NCBI RefSeq assembly: GCF_009363855.1 | Contig: NZ_CP045423.1 | Location: forward strand, 1,332,001 to 1,396,000 | From: Microvirga thermotolerans | GTDB taxonomy: Bacteria > Pseudomonadota > Alphaproteobacteria > Rhizobiales > Beijerinckiaceae | Direction of reading: 5' to 3' | DNA length: 64,000 nt | Made by a program: the position numbers and the translations under genes | Notes under the pieces: generated by a model | What the model was told of the DNA's origin: nothing | Database searches by the model: none | The model's input: only the letters and a program-made list of their open reading frames with translations | Shown here: one piece after another, positions 16,787 to 25,208 of the stretch | How positions within the stretch are numbered: the stretch's first letter is position 1 | How the letters are laid out: every line of letters begins with the position of its first letter

Positions 16787-17507
16787 GGCGGGCCCCCAGA
16801 AGGAACTCGCGGTTTCCGTCGCCGCCCGCGATGGGCGAGGGCACGAGACCCGTGACGGTGAAGCCGAGCCCGGCGACGAATGCCTTCATGTCCTCGCAGA
16901 CCGCCCGATGAACCGCTTCGTCCCGCACGATGCCCTTCTTCACGTTCTCCCGTCCTGCCTCGAACTGCGGCTTGACGAGCACGGCGATCGAGGCGCGCGG
17001 CTTCAGGAATGCGACGGCCGCGGGCAGGACGAGCTTCAGCGAGATGAAGCTCACGTCCGACACGAGCAGGTCGGCCTTCTCCGGGATCGTCCGTTCCGTC
17101 AGCGCCCGCGCGTCCGTGCCCTCGAGATTGGTTACGCGCCCGTCCCGGGCGATCTTCGGATGCAGCTGGCCGCTGCCGACATCGACCGCATAGACGCGGG
17201 CCGCGCCGCGCATCAGCAGAACGTCCGTGAAGCCGCCGGTCGATGCGCCGATGTCGAGGCAGACGAGGCCCTTCGGGTCGATGGCGAAGGCGTCGAGCGC
17301 AGCCGCCAGCTTCACGCCGCCGCGCGACACGTAGGGATGGGGCTGCTCGGCCTCGATCGTCGCTTCGAGAGGCACCATGTCGGACGCCTTGCGCAGGCGC
17401 GTCCCGTCGGCGGTCACGAGGCCGGCGGCAATCGCCTCCTGCGCCCGCGCGCGGCTCGGGAAGAAGCCCCGCTCGACGAGAACCACATCGGCGCGTTTGC
17501 GGGTCAT
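16779..17507 (-). CDS. tlyA: TlyA-family rRNA methyltransferase / hemolysin A family
   Basis: 242 residues. N-terminal S4 RNA-binding domain (RADVVLVERGFFPSRARAQEAIAAGLV) followed by an FtsJ-like Rossmann methyltransferase: YVSRGGVKLAAAL, CLDIGASTGGFTDVLLMRGA, AVDVGSGQLHPKI, LVSDVSFISL and VKPQFEAGRE. In mycobacteria TlyA makes 2'-O-methylcytidines on 16S and 23S rRNA; activity here is inferred. ATG at 17507 starts at the S4 domain. It lies 22 bases downstream of dxs and overlaps the following methyltransferase, forming an xseB-dxs-tlyA-methyltransferase run. Confidence 0.93.
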   Translation of the reverse strand: MTRKRADVVLVERGFFPSRARAQEAIAAGLVTADGTRLRKASDMVPLEATIEAEQPHPYVSRGGVKLAAALDAFAIDPKGLVCLDIGASTGGFTDVLLMRGAARVYAVDVGSGQLHPKIARDGRVTNLEGTDARALTERTIPEKADLLVSDVSFISLKLVLPAAVAFLKPRASIAVLVKPQFEAGRENVKKGIVRDEAVHRAVCEDMKAFVAGLGFTVTGLVPSPIAGGDGNREFLLGARRG

Positions 17508-17529
17508 GGAGGGCTCGCGGCGCGGACGG

Positions 17530-19437
17530 TCAGGCCCGTGCCCGGACGACGGCCTCCCGGCCCAGGGCTTCGAACACTTTGGCCACGATGCCCGCCGCAT
17601 CCAGGCCTGCCTTGGCATACATGCGCTCGGGCTTGTCGTGATCGATGTAGATGTCGGGAAGGACCATGGCGCGGACCTTGAGGCCGCCACGGTCGAGGGC
17701 GCCCTTCTCCGCGAGGAGCTGGAGCACGAAGGAGCCGAAGCCGCCGATGGAGCCCTCCTCGACGGTGATGAGCACCTCGTGCTCGCGGGCGAGACGGAGG
17801 ATGAGGTCCTCGTCCAGGGGCTTGGCGAAGCGCGCGTCGGCGACGGTGGTGGAAAGCCCGCGCGAGTCGAGCTCCTCCGCCGCCTTCAGCGCCTCCGCGA
17901 GCCGCGTCCCGAGGGAGAGGATCGCGATGCGGCTGCCTTCCTTGACGATGCGGCCCTTGCCGATGGGCAGGGGCCGGCCGACCTCCGGCAGGTCCACGCC
18001 GACGCCCTCGCCGCGCGGGTAGCGGAAGGCGATGGGGCCGCTGTCATGAGCTGCGGCGGTCGCGACCATATGGACCAGCTCGGCCTCGTCGGCCGCGGCC
18101 ATGATCGTCATGTTGGGCACGCAGCCCAGGAAGGCGATGTCGAAGGAGCCCGCGTGGGTCGGCCCGTCGGCGCCCACGAGGCCCGCCCGGTCGAGGGCGA
18201 AGCGCACCGGCAGGTTCTGCAGCGCGACGTCGTGCACCACCTGGTCGTAGGCGCGCTGGAGGAAGGTGGAGTAGATGGCGCAGAACGGCTTGTAGCCCTC
18301 CGTGGCCATGCCGGCCGCGAAGGTGACCGCGTGCTGCTCGGCGATGCCCACGTCGAAGGTGCGCGCGGGATACTCCCTTCCGAAGAGATCGACCCCCGTT
18401 CCGGTGGGCATGGCGGCGGTGATGGCGACGATCTTGTCGTCCTTCGCCGCCTCCTTGATCAGGCTCTCGCCGAACACCTTGGTGTAGGAGGGCGCGTTGG
18501 CCTTCGCCTTGGCCTGCGCGCCCGTCACCACGTCGAAGGTGACGACGCCGTGATACTTGTCGGCCGCGGCCTCGGCCGGGGCGTAGCCCTTGCCCTTCTG
18601 CGTGACCACGTGGACGAGGATGGGGCCGGTCTCCGAATCCCGCACGTTCTTCAGGATCGGCAGGAGATGGTCGAGGTTGTGCCCGTCGATGGGACCCACG
18701 TAGTAGAAGCCCAGCTCCTCGAACATGGTGCCGCCGGTCCAGAACCCGCGGGCGAACTCCTCGGCCTTGGCGGCCTTGTCGTAGAAGAACTTCGGCAGCC
18801 GCTTCGCGAGCTGCTTCGCCGTCTCGCGGATGCCGCGATAGGTGCCGCCGGAGACGAGCCGCGCGAGATAGGACCGCATCGCGCCCGTGGGCGGGGCGAT
18901 GGACATGTCGTTGTCGTTGAGGATGACGATGAGGCGCGAATGCATGGCGCCCGCGTTGTTCATCGCCTCGTAGGCCATGCCCGCCGACATGGCGCCGTCG
19001 CCGATCACCGCGATGACGTTGTTCTTCCGCCCGTCCAGGTCGCGCGCCACGGCCATGCCGAGGCCTGCCGAGATGGAGGTGGAGGAATGGGCGGCGCCGA
19101 AGGGATCGTATTCGCTCTCGGCCCGCTTGGTGAAGCCCGACAGGCCGCCCGCCTGGCGCAGGGTCCGGATGCGGTCGCGCCGCCCGGTGAGGATCTTGTG
19201 CGGATAGGCCTGGTGTCCCACGTCCCAGATCAGCCGGTCGCGCGGGGTGTCGAACACGTAGTGAAGCGCCACCGTCAGCTCGACCACGCCGAGGCCCGCG
19301 CCCAGGTGCCCGCCCGTGACCGAGACCGCGCTGATGGTCTCGCTGCGCAGCTCGTCCGCCACCTGCCTGAGCTGGTGTTCGGAGAGCCGCCGCAGGTCGT
19401 CGGGGGTCTTGATGGTGTCGAGCAGGGGAGTGGACAA
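17530..19437 (-). CDS. dxs: 1-deoxy-D-xylulose-5-phosphate synthase
   Basis: 635 residues from the preferred start. Thiamine-diphosphate enzyme that condenses pyruvate and glyceraldehyde-3-phosphate, the first step of the MEP isoprenoid pathway. Motifs: SGGH-equivalent [40 protein letters not shown], the TPP/Mg site [16 protein letters not shown], and the transketolase C-terminal domain ([27 protein letters not shown]). The family N-terminus ([15 protein letters not shown]) fits a TTG start at 19437 after a GAGAGAG stretch; the longest frame uses GTG at 19476, adding 13 charged residues. Follows xseB on the same strand. Confidence 0.96.
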   Translation of the reverse strand: MSTPLLDTIKTPDDLRRLSEHQLRQVADELRSETISAVSVTGGHLGAGLGVVELTVALHYVFDTPRDRLIWDVGHQAYPHKILTGRRDRIRTLRQAGGLSGFTKRAESEYDPFGAAHSSTSISAGLGMAVARDLDGRKNNVIAVIGDGAMSAGMAYEAMNNAGAMHSRLIVILNDNDMSIAPPTGAMRSYLARLVSGGTYRGIRETAKQLAKRLPKFFYDKAAKAEEFARGFWTGGTMFEELGFYYVGPIDGHNLDHLLPILKNVRDSETGPILVHVVTQKGKGYAPAEAAADKYHGVVTFDVVTGAQAKAKANAPSYTKVFGESLIKEAAKDDKIVAITAAMPTGTGVDLFGREYPARTFDVGIAEQHAVTFAAGMATEGYKPFCAIYSTFLQRAYDQVVHDVALQNLPVRFALDRAGLVGADGPTHAGSFDIAFLGCVPNMTIMAAADEAELVHMVATAAAHDSGPIAFRYPRGEGVGVDLPEVGRPLPIGKGRIVKEGSRIAILSLGTRLAEALKAAEELDSRGLSTTVADARFAKPLDEDLILRLAREHEVLITVEEGSIGGFGSFVLQLLAEKGALDRGGLKVRAMVLPDIYIDHDKPERMYAKAGLDAAGIVAKVFEALGREAVVRARA

Positions 19438-19503
19438 AGTCTCTCTCTCGCGGAGGCGTTCTCGGAAAACGTTCACTGGCAGATAGTGTGCCGGAGGGAA
19501 TGG

Positions 19504-19523
19504 GTCAAACCGGGCCGTTTGAC
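19504..19523. promoter_or_regulatory. Hairpin between xseB and dxs
   Basis: GTCAAAC (19504-19510) and GTTTGAC (19517-19523) form a perfect 7-bp stem with a CGGGCC loop in the 5' leader of dxs. It could be an operator dyad or a processing/attenuation hairpin between xseB and dxs. There is no adjacent T-tract. Confidence 0.4.
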
Positions 19524-19551
19524 GCTCCCGTCCGACCGCCCGGTCCGGAGC

Positions 19552-19800
19552 CTATTCGTCCACGTCGAGGGGCGTCCTGCCGGAAGCCTGGCCGTCGGGA
19601 CCGATGGTGATCTTCTCGATGCGGGCCTCGGCCTTCTTGAGAAGCTGCTCGCAGTGCTTCTTCAGGGCCTCGCCACGCTCGTAGATCGCGATGGAATCCT
19701 CCAGCGGAACATCGCCCCGCTCGAGCCGCCGCACGATCTCCTCGAGCTCGGCCAGGGCCTTCTCGAAGGGGAGCGCCTTGATGGAAGTGGTGTCGCTCAT
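19552..19800 (-). CDS. xseB: Exodeoxyribonuclease VII small subunit
   Basis: 82 residues, the usual size for XseB. Contains the family pattern [53 protein letters not shown], an antiparallel helical hairpin. It partners with XseA (not in the window) in the nuclease that degrades single-stranded DNA to oligonucleotides. ATG at 19800 (MSDTT) is the natural start. The xseB-dxs order is common in proteobacteria. Confidence 0.94.
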   Translation of the reverse strand: MSDTTSIKALPFEKALAELEEIVRRLERGDVPLEDSIAIYERGEALKKHCEQLLKKAEARIEKITIGPDGQASGRTPLDVDE

Positions 19801-19836
19801 GCCGCCATCCGCCAAAATTCCGTCCTCCGTCCGTTT

Positions 19837-22542
19837 CTACCGCGTGGCCGCCGCATCGGCCGGCCGTTGCGCGAAAAGCCTCTGATAAACGAGACCGATG
19901 CCGATGAGAACAAGGCCGAGGCCGATGAAGGACAGGGCCCGCATGACGCCTTCCAGATTGGCCAGATCGACGATGAACACCTTCAGGACGGCGAGCACAA
20001 GATATACCGCCGAGGCGAGGCGGGCAAAGCGATTGTCGCGCCACAGCCCCGCGCCGAGGAGCAGGATGCCCATGCCGAGGAGCGTCACCGAATAGGCCCA
20101 TTGCTCGCCCTGGCCGAAACCGAGCCAGAACCCGAGCCCCGGTCCCTGGACGATTCGCCGGATCTGGAGGCCCGCAAAGGCGGTCAGGAGCAGGAGGCCG
20201 AGAATGGCGGAAATCCAGGCAAAGGCGGCCGGACGGGCTCTCCGCTCCTGGCGCGCGAGCGCAAGGGACAGGGCGGCGGGCAGGAGATAGGCCGGGAGGA
20301 GGGCGTTGAGGAAGGCGCCTCCCGGCACCGGCTCGCCCGTCAGGAGCGGGTTGTGGGCCGCCAGCAGCCCGCCCGCCGTCAGCAGGACCGAGACCGCCTT
20401 GAAGGCGAGGGAGCCCCACCGGTAGACCGGATCGGACCGGGCGAGGTCGAGCCGGGTCAGGAGCAGGGCGAAGGCGAGGCTTTCGGTCGCGACGAGGCCT
20501 GCCTCCAGAAGCCCGAAACGGGCGGACAGGGGATCGCCCCCGTTCAGGGCGTGACGGATCTCGAAGAAGACGAGGAAGGCCGCGAAGACGATGGCGAGGC
20601 TTTCCGCAAGCCGGACGACCGCGTCGCGCCCCGTCCGCTCCAGAAGGCGGCTTGCCAGGAAGAAGGCGGCGGCCGGGATCCCGTAGCCCCAGAGCAGCCA
20701 GTTCGCCAGGACCGGGCCGGGATCGCCCCCGACGATGGTGGGATTCCAGGCCAGCCGCCCGAGGACCACGAGGCCGATGGCGCCTGTCGCGTAGCGCAGG
20801 GCGGGAATCGCGACACGGTTCGCCACCCAGGCGGTTGCGAGGGCCGAAAGGGCGAAGGCGACGGTGAGCATGCCTTTTTCGAGCGCGAAGGTCAGGCCGA
20901 GGGCGATGGCCCCCAGCGCCGCCGAGGCGGTCGCGCCGAGGCCGAGGCGGACGGCGGCATCCTCCTCCGTCCGTCCGCCCCGGACGAGCCATTGCGAGGC
21001 CAGGGTGAAGACCAGGGCGAGGACGCCTGCGACCACGGCGAAGGACAGGCTGCGCTCGAACTCCGCCACGCGCCAATAGGCCGCGACCAGGGCCAGCAGG
21101 GGCCCCGCCCCCGCCGCGCCCGCATACCAGGCGGCCACGGGCAGGCGCAGGCCCCGCGAGCGGGCGAGCCGCAGCAGGGAGGCGACCGCGATCGCCGGGG
21201 TCGAAACGGCGGCGAAGGCGAGATACGTGCCCAGGGCGTCGGGGCGCACGGCAAAGGCGTCACCCGACTGGTAGAAGAGGTTCTCCGGGCTCCGGCCGAG
21301 CAGGGTCCCGATCGGCCAGACCGTCAGGGCTCCCACGCAGGCCAGCGCGGCCCAGGCAGCGGCGGGAGATCGTTGGGGGATGCGCAGCCCGGCGGCAAGG
21401 AGGGTCAGGGCGACCGTGCCGACGAAGACCGGACGGCCCTCTCCCGCGGCGACGGCGCTCGCGACGACCGTGGCGGCCAGGGCGAAGGCAAGAAGCACGA
21501 GGCTTTCCGGCCAGTCTATGGCGTGAGGCCCGTCCGACACTTCGCGACGGGGGTCGCCCCCCAGGAGAAAGGCGGCGAGGGCCGTCTGCACCGCCAGATG
21601 CGCCATGGCCGGAAGCACGTCTGAGCCGCCGATCCAGAGGATCGGCAGCGCCCAGAGGAGGGCGCCGACGGTTCCGGCGAGAGCCAGCCAGCGCCACAGC
21701 CGGAGCCAGGCGACGCCATAGGCAGGCAGGACCGCGAAGGCGAGATAGATCGTAAGCGCCCAGGGCTGCGGCTCCTCGGAGGACACGAGGAGCGGACTTC
21801 CCATGGCGCCGAGGAGGCCGAGCGCGGCGAGGGCGGGGCCGTGGAGGGTCGCCGCGACCATCGCCAGCACCGCGACGATGCCCAGCAGGACGAAGGTCGT
21901 ACCGGGCCCGATGAGGTCGTAGAGGGCGTAGGCCGCATAGGCCGAGGCGAAGGCGGTGCAGGTTCCCGCGGCGGTGAGGATGCTCGGCACGTGGGCGGCG
22001 GCGAAGCCGGGCAGGGACACGGCCCCCTCGCGGCGCCGCAGCCATTCGCCCGCGCCGGCGAGGCCGAGGGCGAAGAGCCCGCCGAGGAGGATGCGGGTCA
22101 TGGGGCTCAGGAGACCCTGCTCGATGGAATAGCGCACGAGGAAGAGGCCGCCGAGCGCCAGGGCGAGCCCGCCGACCCAGACCGCCCAGCGGGTGCCGAG
22201 CCTCGCTTCGAGGTCGCGCCCGCCGGAAGACGGGGCGACGGGCGGAGCCGCGGCGATGCCGGGAACCGACGCGCGAGGGGCTTCCGGCTCCGGAGGCTCG
22301 GGTTCCCTGGGGGCGGGTTCCGGCCCTGCCTCTTCCTGCTCGGGAGCGGCGGACGGCGCGGCCGGTGCCGGGGAGACGACAGGGACGCTCCCCGCGCGGA
22401 GGGCGTCCTCGAGCCGCTCGAGGCGGAGCGTCAGGAGCGCGATGCTGCGCCGTGCCCTGATCGCCAGCACGAGCCCGGCGACGGCGCTGACGGGGAAGGC
22501 CAGCGCGAGGAGAACGAGAAGCAGGACCTCGATGTCGTCCAA
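19837..22542 (-). CDS. DUF2339 multi-pass membrane protein
   Basis: 901-residue integral membrane protein with more than 20 hydrophobic segments. The N-terminus has one membrane helix, a short coiled region, a Pro/Glu-rich linker (~residues 50-95) and then the conserved RDLEARLGTRWAVWVGGLALALGGLFLVRYSIEQGLLSPMTR segment that typifies DUF2339. Start is TTG at 22542 after GAGGG. The family is widespread, function unknown; a role in the envelope is only a guess. It starts shortly after the tyrosine phosphatase gene on the same strand. Confidence 0.87.
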   Translation of the reverse strand: MDDIEVLLLVLLALAFPVSAVAGLVLAIRARRSIALLTLRLERLEDALRAGSVPVVSPAPAAPSAAPEQEEAGPEPAPREPEPPEPEAPRASVPGIAAAPPVAPSSGGRDLEARLGTRWAVWVGGLALALGGLFLVRYSIEQGLLSPMTRILLGGLFALGLAGAGEWLRRREGAVSLPGFAAAHVPSILTAAGTCTAFASAYAAYALYDLIGPGTTFVLLGIVAVLAMVAATLHGPALAALGLLGAMGSPLLVSSEEPQPWALTIYLAFAVLPAYGVAWLRLWRWLALAGTVGALLWALPILWIGGSDVLPAMAHLAVQTALAAFLLGGDPRREVSDGPHAIDWPESLVLLAFALAATVVASAVAAGEGRPVFVGTVALTLLAAGLRIPQRSPAAAWAALACVGALTVWPIGTLLGRSPENLFYQSGDAFAVRPDALGTYLAFAAVSTPAIAVASLLRLARSRGLRLPVAAWYAGAAGAGPLLALVAAYWRVAEFERSLSFAVVAGVLALVFTLASQWLVRGGRTEEDAAVRLGLGATASAALGAIALGLTFALEKGMLTVAFALSALATAWVANRVAIPALRYATGAIGLVVLGRLAWNPTIVGGDPGPVLANWLLWGYGIPAAAFFLASRLLERTGRDAVVRLAESLAIVFAAFLVFFEIRHALNGGDPLSARFGLLEAGLVATESLAFALLLTRLDLARSDPVYRWGSLAFKAVSVLLTAGGLLAAHNPLLTGEPVPGGAFLNALLPAYLLPAALSLALARQERRARPAAFAWISAILGLLLLTAFAGLQIRRIVQGPGLGFWLGFGQGEQWAYSVTLLGMGILLLGAGLWRDNRFARLASAVYLVLAVLKVFIVDLANLEGVMRALSFIGLGLVLIGIGLVYQRLFAQRPADAAATR

Positions 22543-22598
22543 GGCGCGTCCCTCGGGTTCGTTTCCCGGGACAGCGACGCTGCGGACGGCGGAATCGG

Positions 22599-23117
22599 CT
22601 AGTCCCTGCTAAGCTGTAACATGAAGGGTGTGCCCTCCATAGCCTCCGCCCCGCGGCCGATGACGCGGACGGCGTCCACCATGCGGCCCCGCCGCCCCAG
22701 GATGTCGTCGGCGAGGGCGACGAAGCGGGCGTTGGGCGTCGCGGTGGGGGAGGCCCGGCGCAGGGCCCCTGCGATGTCCGCCTCGTCCCGCTCCGGCGCG
22801 AGCGCGCAGGCGGAGATGAAGGCGGCGGCCGTCGAGCGGCTGATCCCGGCCCAGCAGTGGAAGACGAGGGGGCTCTCCCGCTCCCATGCCCGGACGAAGG
22901 AGAGGAGCCGCTCGATGTGCTCCGCCCCCGGGAGGATGTGGCCGTCCATCGGCTCCACGATGTCGCTGACGCCGATGAACAGGTGGCGGTCCGGCGCGAT
23001 GGCGGGCGGGCGCTCCACCGCCGAGCCTACGTTGATGAGCGTCACCACATGGCTCGCGCGGGTCTCGGCGACGGTATCGTGCAGGCGGGAGAGGGGACAG
23101 ACATGAAGGGTCGGCAT
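22599..23117 (-). CDS. Tyrosine/dual-specificity phosphatase-like protein
   Basis: 172 residues. The phosphatase signature is HCWAGISRST, the HCX5R(S/T) P-loop with nucleophilic Cys and Arg, preceded by an Asp-containing segment (FIGVSDIVEPMDG) that may supply the general acid. The group is often annotated as a tyrosine phosphatase family protein in rhizobia and relatives. ATG at 23117 chosen; the longer upstream frame is not protein-like. Substrate unknown. Confidence 0.85.
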   Translation of the reverse strand: MPTLHVCPLSRLHDTVAETRASHVVTLINVGSAVERPPAIAPDRHLFIGVSDIVEPMDGHILPGAEHIERLLSFVRAWERESPLVFHCWAGISRSTAAAFISACALAPERDEADIAGALRRASPTATPNARFVALADDILGRRGRMVDAVRVIGRGAEAMEGTPFMLQLSRD

Positions 23118-23181
23118 GATGGGATCTCGTCGCGGATTCGTCGCTTCGGGTTCGGGGCGATCATAGGGCTCCTTGCGGGCG

Positions 23182-23784
23182 TCATCGCGGCGGCGTGGCC
23201 GTGCAGGCCAGGACCTGCTCGCGATAGCGCTCCTCCGCTTCGGCCACGGGCCAGGGGTCGAGGAAGGGCTCGACCGCACGGGGCATCGGCTCGGGCCTGC
23301 CGAAGATCCGGACCGCCTCCTCCCGCGCGAACCCGGCAAGGCGCGTCGCCTCCAGGAAGGCGGCCTGCCGGTCGGCGCGCTTGATGAAGCGCTTGAGGGG
23401 GGCGGGCGGCTCGGCGGGAAGTCCGAAATGGACGTGGATGGCGGCGAGGAGCCGGCTCTCGACGGATTTGTAGGCGTCGCCGATCACCGTCTTGAACGGC
23501 GAGATGATGTCGCCGATCACGTATTCCGGCGCGTCGTGGAGCAGCACCGCCAGCCGCGCGGATCGCGACAGGTCGGGGTCGAGATGCTCGGCGATCGTCG
23601 CCACCAGCAGGCTGTGCTGGGCCACGGAGAAGATGTGGGAGCCTTCCGTCTGCCCGTTCCAGCGCGCCACGCGGGCGAGGCCATGGGCGATGTCGTCGAG
23701 CTCCACGTCGAGGGGGGAGGGGTCGAGCAGGTCGAGGCGCCTGCCGGAGAGCATGCGCTGCCAGACGCGGGGCTCCTTCGCCAT
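23182..23784 (-). CDS. HD-domain hydrolase (YfbR-like)
   Basis: 200 residues. HD metal site: H in SHIFSVAQHSLLVA, HD in LAVLLHDAPEYVIGDIISPFK, and a downstream Asp in RADRQAAFLEATR. This pattern matches YfbR-type 5'-deoxynucleotidases and related phosphohydrolases. Its ATG overlaps the stop of the upstream tag gene by ATGA, indicating translational coupling. A link between nucleotide sanitation and alkylation repair is plausible but inferred. Confidence 0.87.
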   Translation of the reverse strand: MAKEPRVWQRMLSGRRLDLLDPSPLDVELDDIAHGLARVARWNGQTEGSHIFSVAQHSLLVATIAEHLDPDLSRSARLAVLLHDAPEYVIGDIISPFKTVIGDAYKSVESRLLAAIHVHFGLPAEPPAPLKRFIKRADRQAAFLEATRLAGFAREEAVRIFGRPEPMPRAVEPFLDPWPVAEAEERYREQVLACTATPPR

Positions 23785-24392
23785 CAGCGCTTCCCGGCGA
23801 GCGCCGCGCATTCCGCATGGCGGAAGCAGCCGGTGAGATGGTCGTTCACCATGCCGACCGCCTGCATGAAGGCATAGACGATGGTGGGCCCGACGAAGTT
23901 GAACCCTTCCGCCTTCAGCGCCTTGGAGATGCGGCGCGACACGTCGGTCTCCGGGCGCACGTCGGCGCGGCTGCGCAGGTTGTTCTGGATCGGCCGCCCG
24001 TCGACGAAATCCCACAGGAACCGCGAGAACCCGCCGCGCTCCTGGATCGCGAGCCAGGCGCGGGCGCTCGCGACGGTGCTTTCGATCTTGGCGCGGTTGC
24101 GCACGATCCCGGGGTCGAGCATCAGCGCCTCGACCTGCGCCTCGTCGAACCGCGCGATCACGGCGGGGTCGAAGCCCGCGAAGGCGCGGCGGAAGTTCTC
24201 GCGCTTGCGCAGAATCGTGATCCAGGACAGGCCCGCCTGGAACCCGTCGAGGATGAGCTTCTCGAACAGGGCCCGGTCGTCGAACTCGGGAACGCCCCAT
24301 TCCGTGTCGTGGTAGGTCACGTAGAGCGGGTCGGTGCCGGGCCACCAGCAGCGGGTCTTGCGGTCGGCGTGGAGGATCAATCCGTCGGTCAT
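23784..24392 (-). CDS. tag: DNA-3-methyladenine glycosylase I
   Basis: 202 residues. Removes 3-methyladenine from alkylated DNA. Family features: N-terminal RCWWPGTDPLYVTYHDTEWGVPEFDDRALFEKLILDGFQAGLSWITILRKRENFR (zinc-binding Cys and His in the snap), central NRAKIESTVASARA, and C-terminal EGFNFVGPTIVYAFMQAVGMVNDHLTGCFRHAEC with the second half of the zinc site. Catalytic Glu lies in TEWG. ATG at 24392 is clear. Upstream gene of a pair with the HD hydrolase. Confidence 0.94.
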   Translation of the reverse strand: MTDGLILHADRKTRCWWPGTDPLYVTYHDTEWGVPEFDDRALFEKLILDGFQAGLSWITILRKRENFRRAFAGFDPAVIARFDEAQVEALMLDPGIVRNRAKIESTVASARAWLAIQERGGFSRFLWDFVDGRPIQNNLRSRADVRPETDVSRRISKALKAEGFNFVGPTIVYAFMQAVGMVNDHLTGCFRHAECAALAGKR

Positions 24393-24447
24393 GGAAATGG
24401 TTTAGCTTCGCCGGGACGGAACGGGAAGGGCTTCCTTGCACCCGTCG

Positions 24448-25089
24448 TCAGGGCTTCGGACCTTTCGCGTCCACCAGCTCCGCCATGGCCTGCGCGGCGG
24501 CGCCGGCCTGGCCGCGCAGGCCCTCCGCGACGCCCTGCCGGTCGGCCTCGGACCTGTTCTGGCTCACCTTCCACTTGCCCTCGATCCGCGTGATCTCGAT
24601 GGCGATGCCGACGATTCCCCTGATCTGTGCGGAGATGAAGTCCTCCGGCGCGTCGCCCACGGCCCAGGGGGCGGGGAAGGGCGCCTCCTGCTGGGCGGTG
24701 AGGGCGGCGACCTGGTCCCGGATCCAGCCGGGATCGTCGAACACGGTCAGCCGCCCGTAGGCCTGGACCACGGCGTAGTTCCAGGTCGGCACGACCTTTC
24801 CGGTCTCGCGCTTGGCCTCGTACCACGAGGGCGTGACGTAGGCCTCCGCGCCCTGGAAGATCGCCAGGACCTCCGCGCCGGATTCCACGTCCTGCCATTG
24901 CGGGTTCGCCCGCGCCAGATGGGCCTTGAGCATCCCGTAGGGCGAAGCGGCCGCATCGAGAAGAAAGGGAACCGGATTGGCGAGAAGGCCCGAGCGCCCC
25001 GCCGTCACGAGCATGCCGAGCGGATGGGCGCGGATGAACCGATGCTGGACGTCCAGGCGGTCCTCGCGGAAATGCGGCGGCCGATACAT
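24448..25089 (-). CDS. PaiB-like FMN-binding split-barrel protein
   Basis: 213 residues beginning MYRPPHFREDR, the hallmark of the PaiB family (FMN-binding negative transcriptional regulator in Bacillus). Other family segments are HPLGMLVTAG, NPVPFLLD, GMLKAHLARANPQW, YVTPSWYEAKRETGKVVPTWNYAVVQAYG and a C-terminal WKVSQNRSEADRQGVAEGL. It probably binds flavin in a split barrel. Whether it regulates transcription here is unknown. Confidence 0.9.
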   Translation of the reverse strand: MYRPPHFREDRLDVQHRFIRAHPLGMLVTAGRSGLLANPVPFLLDAAASPYGMLKAHLARANPQWQDVESGAEVLAIFQGAEAYVTPSWYEAKRETGKVVPTWNYAVVQAYGRLTVFDDPGWIRDQVAALTAQQEAPFPAPWAVGDAPEDFISAQIRGIVGIAIEITRIEGKWKVSQNRSEADRQGVAEGLRGQAGAAAQAMAELVDAKGPKP

Positions 25090-25160
25090 GTCACACCCTC
25101 CTCGTCCGCCAATGTCATAGACGGGAGGAGAGGCCGCCGACCAATCAATTTTCTCTAAGG

Positions 25161-25187
25161 CGCTCCATCACGCGCGACGATGGAGCG
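25161..25187. terminator. Stem-loop downstream of histidine kinase gene
   Basis: CGCTCCATC (25161-25169) and GATGGAGCG (25179-25187) form a perfect 9-bp stem with a 9-base loop, 22 bases after the histidine kinase stop read on the minus strand. The following minus-strand bases (CCTTAGAGAAAATTG) lack a T-run, so this is a terminator-like hairpin rather than a certain terminator. Confidence 0.45.
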
Positions 25188-25208
25188 GTATTTCGCCTCG
25201 GCCGGCTT

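Noticed and set aside
17377-21624. A 1415-codon open frame on the plus strand across tlyA, dxs, xseB and the DUF2339 gene
   Set aside because: Antisense to four recognisable genes; it is rich in Gly/Arg/Glu/Asp low-complexity sequence produced by GC-rich codon bias and has no domain.
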